This document shows, piece after piece, positions 49,339-60,065 of a stretch of 64,000 nt of DNA (its first letter is position 1; the number at the start of each line of letters is the position of its first letter). The notes below the pieces were generated by a model. That model did not search any database, had not been told where the DNA came from, and saw nothing but the letters and a program-made list of their open reading frames with translations. The DNA comes from Phycomyces nitens. Its lineage: Eukaryota > Mucoromycota > Mucoromycetes > Mucorales > Phycomycetaceae. Location: contig JAHRBC010000002.1 of the NCBI GenBank assembly GCA_022702545.1, forward strand, positions 3,472,001-3,536,000. The letters are read 5' to 3'. A program made the translations under genes and the position numbers.

Positions 49339-52300
49339 CTATATGACAAAAGAAAAAAAGAGGGGCAAAAGTAAGAAAGTGGCGATTAAAAAAAAAAGAA
49401 AAAGACTAGTTGGTATGAAGGCAAAGTCAAGGATATTTGCACCTGCGAAACAACATAATGACGTCGACCTTGTTCAAAGGCCCGCCTGTTGTAAGGCAAT
49501 GTATCTTAATATATATATATTTATATATATATAATATATATATATATACTTGTATTTTGTTTGTCTTTATACAATATTTGTGTGTCGTCTGATGGATTCT
49601 ATCCATGACTAGACCTTTTTTTATTTTATTGAACCAAACTTTCTCTGTATGAAAGCAAGGATTATCAAAAATGCAGTGGAATACCAGATGAATTCGTTTG
49701 AGAATGTTTCTTCTTTTTCATACCTCAGCCAAGGAAGTTCTTGGAGGGCTTGGCAAAAGGGTAACAATGAAATCTGGCTTTTTATCTCAGTAATTCTATT
49801 GTCTTGATCATCAAATCAAGGAAATATTCACAATTACTATCCATTTACTGCGAGATTGGATCCTACTTTAGAGGAGGGGGGGATGACAATGCATGTGTTT
49901 CATCTTACTACAGTATATTCCATTAAATCCAACCAATAAGGAATACTTTTGTATATTTGTGTGTAATCCTTCTTTTGATGACTAGCAAACTTGACAACAG
50001 CAGTGCACCATCATTTACCTGGTAATGCAGAAACAATTCAAATAAGTGTAGGTTAGTCATTCCTTGTTCTCCTGGTAATGTCCTGGAACCGATCGACAGA
50101 TTTAGAAATATATAATATAATAAAATAAGAATCTTGTAAGTTATAATTCGATACAAAACCCATTAGTTTCATATGATTTTAGGCTGCAGGATACTGATGC
50201 ACAAACCCACCTTGACAAATAAAGATGCTTGTCCGATAAATAACATTTTATTATTTTTACTAATGGTCCCAACACAACAAAGACGCATAGTATATAACGG
50301 TACATATAACTATTTTTGATAACCATGGAAACAGATTTACATGTAACCCAAAGTATCTTTTTTTTTAATTTACTCCTTTGATGATAATGCAGATTTTACA
50401 TATATCTATCTATATACAATTGCAATAATCAATCGAATAATGCTTACTATTCTCATTAATTAAACTGTATTCACCACTAAACAACACCACCCTTATCTCA
50501 TATAGCCAAATCCCAAAAATCACTGCCTTTGCCCTCTTTAGATTTATCTCATGCTGTACTACCTTTTGGCATTTTAGGGTTTGGCGCCAATTTAAATATA
50601 CCAATCGCCAATTGAACATATCAAACTCAGTTTTATAAAGGTATTTAACAAGAGTTGATCCATCAAGTCCACTTGCCTTTGACATCCTTCAATGTCTCTA
50701 TTCATATCTTTTATGATTGATCACCAAAGCTCCTTTATCTATCAGCTCAATACTAATATACAAGAATAGAGCTATATTCTCTCAAAGCCCTTACTTACTG
50801 ACCGCCTTATCTGGATATTTTCATTAGGCTAAAAGACTTTTTTTTTTTTAAAAAAAAAAAAGATGGAAAATATTGACCAACACGGTTATCTAGAATTGTC
50901 TGTATAAAGTGCTTAATGATATTGTGTTGATAATAAAAATAATTGCAAAAAAGATTTTTTTATTTGTTCCTGAAAGAAATGCCGTCTAAGCAATTGCCTT
51001 TGGACACCGTTTGCTCAAAAGCTTTTATGGATCTAAATACCAAGCTATCACCAGAAACCAATTGTCTTTTATTTTAAAATGTAAAGTTTTATTCAACAGC
51101 CAAATAATAGGTACGTTATATTATTGAGTCCTAATGTACATCTATATATTTCGTTACATTGGCAATATCACCTTGCAATGATTTAGAGTGGCCTTTGTTA
51201 AAGGTAAAGCTCATAATAACCAATAGTTGTCGGTTCCCATAAAAAAAGAGGACTCCAGTCATCAGAAAATGTTTAGACGCCATATAAATACTTACTCGTC
51301 TATATTATATAGTTCTTTAATAGCGTATCCCCCAGGGTTATGGCGAGAGAAGTGTAGGTCAAAAAATGGTCTATTGCAGCAAATAAAGAGTTTAAAGAGT
51401 CTGTCCCCACGAGAGAGACCAGAGTTTCCTGTTAATAAACAGAATCTTGTCTTTTATGGTCCAAATTCTCAAGAGACCAGCTATTTTTTTGTTTGGTTTT
51501 AAAATGAAAGATAGAAAGTAGGTAGTTCCTTTTATGTCCTATAGAACTCTCATTCCACTAAACTGATAATGGTCTGACTGCTGACATTTATCTATATTGT
51601 CTTGGTCTTAAAGTCTTTTTTTAAAGCCAATCCTATGTAGAGAAACCCCAAGAAAAGCTTCCATGAAAACATTGGTGCTTTTGCTTCTATAGAACATAAT
51701 GCTTTGGTGCACATTTTAGAGAAAATAGAACAGATGACTCTAATAACAAGTTGTTTATTTTAAAGACTCGCCAAATTAACCTCCTGTTCGGGGGTAATCC
51801 CTTTGTTTAATAAATAAATGGTTGGTCCTATTTACTATGGTTATATATCACCAGAACCTTTATAAACTGGCTTGGTTGCTTGTCATTATTACAACTTGTT
51901 GGCTAGTTCAGATATTGACTTGATAGCTCTTGTTGGTGTACACAATTATTGATTCTAGACAGATATTAGTATGGTTAGACAGGTACCCTAATAATTATAA
52001 TATCTTTTTCTAATGGTTGAGTGTTTAATGACTCGAACATTATGTATAAATAGCCAAGTAGAGGGCTGGTGATGCAAAGAATCGTACATTTGGTGCTTTG
52101 AAGGACAATCAACCGTGATTTACGATGCGATCGATTTTAAAGACACAAAAAAAGAAGCAAAAAAAAAACAAAGTATTTTGTGTTTATTGATAATTGATAT
52201 CATACTTTGTTAACCGGTCCGTTGTGTCTGTAGAGTATCCCCTATTGTGCTCTGTATTAACAAGAACGGACTAATCACCATAAAAGCATGCAGGTAGACT

Positions 52301-53846
52301 ATCAGGATATAGCGTATTATGATATGAATTTGACACTTTTAATTATACTTGAAAGTTCCTAGAGGCTTGTTTGTTTGTTTGTTTGTAACTATACTCCCCA
52401 AAAGATGGTCTGTAGTGTATTTGAGGTATTGTTAGAGGTTTATAATAAACTGTCAAGTGCACCTTGACCCTTTTTGTTTGCCTAGTGATACGCGCATTAA
52501 AGTTTGCCAATCGATTATAATTATAGATAAAAAGGTAATCATTACAGTAGAATAACAACTATTGTGCTAAAAAACTATTTTACTGAAAACTAACCTTTTA
52601 TAGTAGAATATCAAAGCAAATTGTGTAGTACACATAATTATGTAACTATTATTAGATCAACAACATAAAAGATACACTTGAGGATATGATTTTGGTGACA
52701 TAATAATTGGTGGAATGAGTAATAGTAAACCCTTTTGGGTTAATAAGGATAGAAAGCAAAAGTTAGAGTAAAATGATAAACAGAAGAATCTAGATAGATG
52801 TATAAAGATTTATAATTGATTTACCACAGTTGGAATTTATCTATGACATGCCAACAATAATATTGGATATTTGATGTAAATCTAGTAGGTAACCAAGGCA
52901 ATGAAAAAAAAAACAATCTAGAGGCAATGCTTTGTTGAAGTTTGATTTAGAATAGAATATGTATATTGTAATTGTTCAAACATACATGCCAGCCCAAATG
53001 GTCCTTAAACCCAGTACAATGACAAGAATATTTGCTCTGTGTGACAGATGTGTAAAGTACTGGGGATATAATAATAGAATGCAACATTGGGCCTGTCTAT
53101 CAGATATTATATTTGTATATATGTATATATTATACCTATATACCTTTTGGTGTAGTTTGAAAGCTATTTTAATAATAATAATAATAATTTCCAGTATATC
53201 GGTAATCCAATATAATGGATTTTAGTATGGGCAGCTCATAATTTGTTTCTAATAGTGTTGAATACACTGCAAGCAAAATCAATATTCTCAATATATGAGT
53301 GCATTATTCAGCCATTCCAGATACCAGGCATGCATTAATAATACATTTAGACGTAATGCTAGAACATACTTTTGTATAATAAGCCCTTTTATGGCTTTAT
53401 CAGAAATAAAGGTACAGGTGGTACATGATATCACCATTATCCAGAGTAATACATCAATACGCCGATTTCCTCGGCTTATAAATCAATCAGTCGCTATAAT
53501 TTCCAGCACTTTCTGGTTACAAAAAGCATATAGATCTCTTATCAAGGATTATGGCTGAAATCATCTATTCTACAACAAGGCAGACCAAACAAAACATCAA
53601 TTGTATGATAATACTGTGAGGAAAAAGAATAACTAGACGATAGATCGGAACATCTTGCCTTTTCTGTCGCGATCCTTACCTTTTTTTTCATCATTTAACA
53701 TTGGAAATACAGTGTCCGCAAATCCAATCTTAAACAAAAAGGTCACAGTATGTGACGAGCTTAACTTTCTCTTGTGCTACGAGAATTAGACATTAAAAAG
53801 CTCCAATTCTGAGCATGAGCATTTACTTTATTCTTTACACATACAA
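49339..53846. other. 4.5 kb gene desert
   Basis: AT-rich DNA between the Num1-like gene and the aldo/keto reductase. Contents: a pyrimidine/purine-skewed promoter segment (49340-49410), TA repeats (49508-49550), a perfect T12A12 palindrome at 50838-50861, a GTTT run (52368-52384) and AAT repeats (53170-53188). Short frames (50410-50685 minus, 51227-51502 plus, 53295-53558 plus) have no recognised family. No RNA gene found. Confidence 0.55.
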
Positions 53847-55271
53847 ATGTCTGCCGTCCCTATTCTCAAGCTGTAAATATCATGGAATGATAGAAGAAGT
53901 GTATTTGCCTTTGCTAATCCTTCCTCTCAATCCTCATTCAGTAACACTGGTGCTTCTATCCCTGCCGTTGGTCTCGGCACCTGGCAAGCAAAGCCCAACG
54001 AGGTCTATCATGCAGTCCTCACTGCCCTCAAGGCTGGGTAAGTTTATTGGTCGTGTCTGATACGAGTTCCAGAATATTTGGTCTAATTGCGTGTCATAGT
54101 TATCGCCATATTGATGCTGCTTATGTCTGTAAGTTTTGATAAGGAATCTTAACCATGACCAATCTATTAAACGAGATGATTTGCTGATTAGACGATAACG
54201 AGAATGAGGTTGGCCAGGCCATCAAGGACAGTGGTCTCCCTCGTGAGGATCTTTTCATCACAACAAAACTCTGGAACACTTTCCATCGCCCTGAGGATGT
54301 CCCCAAGGCCCTCGAGCTTTCCCTCCAGAACCTCCAGCTCGAATATCTTGACTTGTACTTGATCCACTGGTAATTACGCGTAAATAGAGTGTGTGAGAGG
54401 GAGTGATATTTAAAGAATTCAACTGTTAGGCCTTTTGCCTTTGCTCCCGGAAAAGGCAATGCTCCCAGAGCAGCTGATGGCAGCACATTGCTCGGCTCGA
54501 CCGACTTCACGGAAACTTATGCTGTCAGTATATAAGAGGCGCACAGCCTCAATTCTGTTTAAATCAGCGCAACTTATCTCGGAATATCATATTGTTTTTA
54601 GGCTCTTGAAAAGCTTCCCAAGGAAAAGGTTCGCGCCATTGGTGTAAGCAACTTCACCATTCCTAAGCTTGAGAAGCTCCTCAAGACTGCCAAGGTTGTC
54701 CCTGCTGTCAACCAGGTTTGTATGAGATTGTGTTGATATTTTGGGCGTCCAACTAAATAGTCTGCGCGTCTCTTTTGAAGGTTGAGATCCACCCTTATTT
54801 GCCCCAGAATGACCTCGTAGATTTCTGCAAGAAGAACGACATCCTTAGTAAGTTGTGGATATCTTAGTGGCCAAGGTTTATGGTGTTTATTGACTTTTCT
54901 ATGTTGTATTAGTCACCGCTTATTCTCCTCTCGGAAGTACCAACTCTCCTTTGCTCAAGGACGAGAAGTTGGTAAGTAATGTGTAGCCATGCTACATGTC
55001 CTGTATCTATAGTAGCTCAATGTCTTTATAGATTGCCATCGCCAACAAGTACAACAAGAGTCCTGCTCAGATCCTCCTTGAGTGGGGTGTCCAGAGAGGC
55101 TATGCTGTTATCCCCAAGTCTGTCACTCCTTCCCGCATTATCGAGAACATTCAACTTACCAAGATCAGTGATGAGGATTTCAGCGCACTGAACACCATTA
55201 TCGGCAATGAGTCCAGACGTATTGTTGACCCCAAGAACTTCTGGGGTATTGATGCCTTTAACGACTTGTAA
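53847..55271 (+). CDS. Aldo/keto reductase (AKR superfamily)
   Basis: NADPH-dependent reductase of aldehydes or ketones, cytosolic. Nine exons: 53847-53872, 53942-54037, 54100-54128, 54192-54369, 54430-54523, 54602-54715, 54781-54847, 54913-54971, 55032-55271; 300 aa, a usual AKR length, with all phases agreeing. Catalytic tetrad is visible: Asp46 and Tyr51 in HIDAAYVYDNE, Lys in TTKLWNT, His in YLIHWPFAF. Also seen: [31 protein letters not shown] and the NADPH loop [15 protein letters not shown]. It resembles fungal glycerol dehydrogenase/aldose reductase-type AKRs; the substrate is not certain. Exons 1 and 3 are under 30 nt. The start is the ATG in MSAVPILKL, the only one that splices in frame. 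Confidence 0.94.
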
Positions 55272-56012
55272 AATATTATACTAGAATCTTTACTTATCCT
55301 TTTGTGAGCTAATATCCAATAAATACACATTCCCCTACATATTTTGAGTCCTTTTTATTGCTTTTAAGCACTTTATCGACCCGGTATCCTGGATCGGTTG
55401 TGTGACAGTAAAAAAGAAACGGTATCTTCTTTGTAAAGCATTTTTTGGATCTAGATTTTTAAGGTAAAAATTACCTTTTTCAGTATTCTAAAGTAACACG
55501 AGTATATAAACTGTTGGATTCAGCAATGGATTTAAAGAGTGTAGTATCATTATTGCTTTCAAATAGACTTTTAATGTGTATATGTATGGGTGTAGGTGGG
55601 TTCAAATAAAATATACACTTGCCATTCGTGCTTTTAGCCTGGTCTAATCCAATCAATAAAAGTGCTCTGTATTCAAGTTCACCAAAACGTTTGTTATTCT
55701 CAAGATATGTCCAATTTATCAAACGTTGGCAAGAGTCTCTAGTCATCGTTCATAGTATTATAAAGCATATAGACATAATCTAAGAAATGGGAATCCCAGG
55801 ATATATAATGGTGAGCAATAGGAGTATACCTGGAATGGCTAGATAGTATAAGGAATGTTTTATACTAAACAATAAGACACAAAGCCCTCATTCTTTACAA
55901 ACTGCATTTATCAAGCGAAATTGATTTTTGGATTTCGATTTAGACCCAATGGTATCGCTACAGCCTTGACCTTTCTTTTTCACTTTTAACATCAATAATA
56001 ATCTCTATTCTC
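55272..56012. other. Intergenic interval
   Basis: About 740 bp between two plus-strand genes. An AATAAA signal at about 55318 fits the 3' end of the reductase. A minus-strand frame at 55746-55480 (88 codons, starts MTRDSCQRLINWTYLENNK) has a protein-like first half but no recognised family and no clear splice partners; not called. Confidence 0.45.
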
Positions 56013-56869
56013 ATGGGAGCAGACAGCTACAAAGTCTGCTGGGAAGGTATAATGAGCCTAGGTCGAATCATAACTATTCTGTCGATTGTCTATGCAGTAA
56101 GATCATCATAAGAAGAAGAAAAAGGGCATTTGAACCCGGGATGATATTAAGTATATACAAAACAGATAAGAGCAGTTCAACAGACATGGGGAGCTCTTGA
56201 CAATGAATGGCCATGTAGGTAGATAGTAAATGTGTTTTAGAAACAGTACTTGATTGTTTCTTTGCCTAGTATCCTTTGATCATTTTGTGCGGCCCACAAT
56301 GTACATGTCGGCTATTTTCAGTGTCGTTTTGGCATTTATGGCACTGACTGCCGCAATTGGGATTTACAAGGTAAATCAAGAGACTCTAGTTTATTTGCTG
56401 TCCAAAATACAATATTCACCAAAATGATGTCCTTTAGAAGCATTTACTGAGACTCATATATCTCTTTCCATTGCCTTGTTTTACTATATCCTTATTAAGT
56501 ATATTCAACGACGTGACAGAATTGGCTTTGATGGTGCTAGGAAAGGATCTGTTTTTGGCCGAATGTGCCAAAGAAGAAACCAAGATTCTTTTGACTATGA
56601 TGCAGACATGCAATGATTGTGCCGTTGAGGAAGCGTGCGATCGTATATGGAATTCTTCTTTGGTCTGGATATCCATTGGAGCTGTATTCAATCTTGGCAT
56701 AGATGTTTGTTTTATTTGGTGTATTTGTCGCTTCAAGAAACAACAGAACCAATTGAGTCGTGTCATTCCAAAACAGGACCAATTTATTGAATGTAGACAC
56801 ACCGTAATAGACCACGAAACCTGTCAGGAAGCGTCTACATTAGTAGTAGGACAGATTATCAAACAGTAG
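56013..56869 (+). CDS. Small four-helix membrane protein (tetraspan-like), unknown function
   Basis: No family is recognised with certainty. Exons 56013-56096, 56166-56214, 56270-56370 and 56438-56869 join in phase to 221 aa. Four hydrophobic segments are visible: ILSIVYA-containing helix 1; YMSAIFSVVLAFMALTAAIGIY helix 2 region; LIYLFPLPCFTISLL helix 3; and WISIGAVFNLGIDVCFIWCIC helix 4. Between helices 3 and 4 lies a loop of about 50 residues with four Cys (ECAKEE, TCNDCAVEEACDRIW) that could form disulphides, as in the large loop of tetraspanins, though the canonical CCG motif is absent. The C-terminal tail is polar. The start (MGADSYKVCWEGIM) is the only ATG that gives a helix joined in frame. 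Likely a plasma or vacuolar membrane protein. Confidence 0.7.
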
Positions 56870-58746
56870 TAAATTATAAATAAATGTACATAACAGAGCT
56901 CTGGATCAATTTTCTGGTTGGGTTATTCTTATAAACCCCATTTAAGATCATTCATTGCTACTAAAGGCTATTTGGGATTCTAACATGCCATACCCCAGAA
57001 GATGTATTTTAATGGGTGGCACCTGGTATGTCTAATACACCAAGATTTATGTGGTTTTCAAAAAAAAAGTTATTACACATGTATATATCTATATGTATAT
57101 AAAACATCATCCAATATATATATATATATATATCCAACGTTTTGTTTTCTTAATTCGGAATAAATATATGTCGCTGCAAGAAGAGGGTGGGTGCCAGGGT
57201 TTGGAATAGAAGAAGTAATGGTGCCTTTTTTTTGGATTCAGAGATGATATATTCTTGAGAATATACATATATATATCTGCTTAAATTGAATGATAGATTC
57301 TGGCGAGTTGATTTGAATAAATAAAGGTGCCAATAGCATCGTTTGGTTTGTCGAGATATATACATGTATGAAGATTGGAATGTCATCTTTAAGGATAATA
57401 GAGCCTTGATGATTGGGTACCAAATACAGGCCAAGGACCAGAATATACATGTTATAGGCCATGATTGATTGTTCATTGATTTATCAAGAAATAAGAAACC
57501 AATGTAGTTTTATTTAACCCAAATATTGGTCAATAACCAATTGATAATCTGGGGTGTTTATAGATCTGTATAATATCTATCCCTTTGCCGTTTTGCATGG
57601 ATGTCTTTACCTAAAAATGGAAACCTACAGCTGTGCTTCTAATCTTATCTTTACCAAGCCCAACTTGCAATGATATTTTATTCGGAATCCTTATTGTTCT
57701 TTAGTTAGATATCTATATTGCCCAGCAGAATTGTCCCTTGATTTTGGTCCAAAAGTTGGATTCCCCCTTTTTTTGGTTTTTTGGTTTTGGTGCATAACAG
57801 AGCTTTTCAAGGAGTGTTTGGAATATTAAAGAAACACCTTTTCTAGAATTGGCTACAGCACATGTATTTCAAGACTATAAGATATCGAAACCATTAAAAG
57901 TGCTTGTTCCTCTAGAGCCGATTGGACATATGTATATGATTTTTTATATATTTATATATAGATATATGCTGTTGAATACAATTATACACAATATATTTAA
58001 ATCCGCAGTAGATGTATGTAAATGTTCAATGTATTCATAGTGCCTTGTCTTCCAATGATTCCAATTAAGAAAAAGATATGCTCCACTTTATATAACCATC
58101 TTTACTCCAAGTAATCTAGGGATCTCAACACGATGATCATCTATACATTCTGACGATGCTTGTTTTGGTAATGTCAAATCAGAGTAATGATGAAGAACGT
58201 GATTACATCTTACAACAAGAGTTGTAGGACAAAGAAATAATGTAAATAAATATGGATTACTAACCTATGTGGGGGTGCGACTCTTTAACCTTATCATTCA
58301 CCTCTTCTCTTGTATACATATATCTGTGTGTGCGTTTTTTAGATCTCAGTGTTACCCAGGTAGACCCAATCGCCTTGAAATCTCCCATTCTCATTTTCTC
58401 CTCTTCCTTGTACTTACTCTTTTTTCTCTCTCCTTTGGTCTGATACTATTCTCAATATACTCCTTCCATCAGTCAAATAAACGGGTATGTCAAACCAATC
58501 ACCAATTTCATATACATTATATATTTCTTTTATATATATATATATATATATTTTTATTATTATTATTTGTAAATAAGGGCACATATTTGACTCATCTTCT
58601 ATTGACGGATAATGCAAGTCCATCTTGTCATTGTTTGGCAATTGCACACATAATCATCTCGGCAGTTGACAGGAGTTTTGGAGATGATTATTGCTGCGTA
58701 TTATATTGTCGTTCTTTTCTCATAAACTTTCGAGACAGTCCTATTA

Positions 58747-58782
<36 letters not shown>

Positions 58783-59106
58783 TATATAAAGATCAACTAA
58801 CCCACAACTCTCTATTGGTCTTGTCTTTTTTCTTTTCCTCTTCTCTCTCTCTCTCTCTCTATTTTTTTACTGTTCTGTTTTATGCTCATTCTGGAAACCC
58901 ATCTGTTTGCAAACATTGCCACAACAATATTATCTTTCAAAAAAAAACCTCGTGTCGACTTGGCAAAATAACGTGCTTTTTCTGTCCGCTCGGTGTTGTC
59001 ACACCCTGTTCGTCAATATACGATTGACTCGATTGAATTCCTTACATCTATTGATACTTGTGCTTTCGTATGGCTTTGTCGACAATAGAATATAAATCTC
59101 TAAAAG
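56870..59106. other. 2.2 kb gene-poor interval and Ras promoter
   Basis: AT-rich DNA with TA repeats (57115-57133, 58532-58552), a (TACA)n run (about 58747-58776) and a (CT)n tract (58841-58861), the last about 250 bp upstream of the Ras start. A plus-strand frame at 58269-59027 runs through these repeats and is rejected as a gene. Confidence 0.6.
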
Positions 59107-60065
59107 ATGATGCTCTATAAGCTGGTCGTTTTGGGCGATGGTGGTGTGGGAAAGGTATGGAATATTGGCAGACTGGACAATAGGACTTTCTGGTCACACA
59201 GATATTGTATTGGATGGCCATTTCGTATTGATTTTTCTCTTTGTTCCGTAGACTGCCCTGACTATACAGGTATGACAAGTGAATATGGTTACCATCCAAT
59301 TTTACACCGGCCATTAACTCATCAACAACTCAGCTCTGTCTTAACCACTTTGTCGGTAAGTAAAGCCATCAATTGTCTGTCAAGCCACAAGGCATACTAA
59401 ACGTACTTTATAGAGGTATGCTTGGAAGAATATCTTTCTGAACAAGGCTTAAACGGATACTAATTATATTCCAGACGTATGATCCCACAATCGAAGATTC
59501 TTATCGTAAGCAGGTTGTTATTGAAGACCAGCCTTGTGTATTGGAAGTCTTAGATACTGCCGGACAGGGTAAGTTGTAGTATTAAAGATCACAAGCAAAG
59601 CATTCTGACCATCTCTTAGAGGAATATACTGCCTTGAGAGATCAATGGATTAGGTAAATAGTAACCAATAAACAGCAACATTGTCACTAAAATACGAAAT
59701 CCAGAGACGGAGAAGGGTTCTTGCTAGTATACTCAATAACATCACATTCGACCTTTGATCGTGTCGAGAGATTCCGTGACCAGATCTTCAGAGTCAAGGA
59801 TGTGGACAATGTTCCCTTGATGCTTGTTGGAAACAAGTGTGATAAGGTTACCGAGCGTGAAGTAACACGCGAAGAGGGTTACGCCATGTCAAAACGACTT
59901 GCTTGTGAATTCATTGAGACCTCGGCAAAAACATGTGTCAATGTCGAACGCTCTTTCTACCAAGTTGTCAAAATCATCCGTGCCCAGAGAGAAGGAATGC
60001 GTAGCGGTGTCAAGAGCAAGGGAAAGGGAAATACAAAGGACAGAAAAAACTGTATTGTGCTCTAA
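59107..60065 (+). CDS. RAS: Ras-family small GTPase
   Basis: Membrane-anchored GTP/GDP switch for growth, cAMP or MAPK signalling. Exons 59107-59154, 59252-59269, 59334-59355, 59414-59415 (2 nt), 59475-59568, 59620-59653, 59705-60065 give 192 aa. Seen: P-loop GDGGVGK|T (intron after the Lys), effector loop YDPTIEDSY, switch II LDTAGQEEY with the catalytic Gln, NKCD and ETSAK nucleotide-binding motifs, and C-terminal CIVL prenylation box after a lysine/arginine-rich stretch. The residues [13 protein letters not shown] are typical of fungal Ras2/RasB forms. The 2-nt exon is needed to keep the frame: it gives HFV-E-T-YDPT with the exact spacing of Ras proteins. The C-terminus is short, with no palmitoyl cysteine beside the CaaX box, so membrane binding would rely on the basic stretch. 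Strong call; subfamily less sure. Confidence 0.93.
59414..59415 (+). other. 2-nt microexon (AG) in the Ras gene
   Basis: Flanked by intron 59356-59413 (GTAAGT...TATAG) and intron 59416-59474 (GTATGC...TCCAG). Removing both leaves G+AG+ACG, that is Glu-Thr, which restores the frame between HFV and YDPTIEDSY. Direct joining of the outer exons gives a frameshift and an immediate stop. Confidence 0.75.

Noticed and set aside
56131..56150. tRNA B-box-like string (GGGTTCAAAT on the minus strand)
   Set aside because: It lies within a 69-nt intron of the tetraspan gene, and no A box, acceptor stem or cloverleaf can be formed around it.
58269..59027. 252-codon plus-strand frame upstream of Ras
   Set aside because: It runs through TA, TACA and CT microsatellites, its product is low complexity, and it lies in the Ras promoter region.
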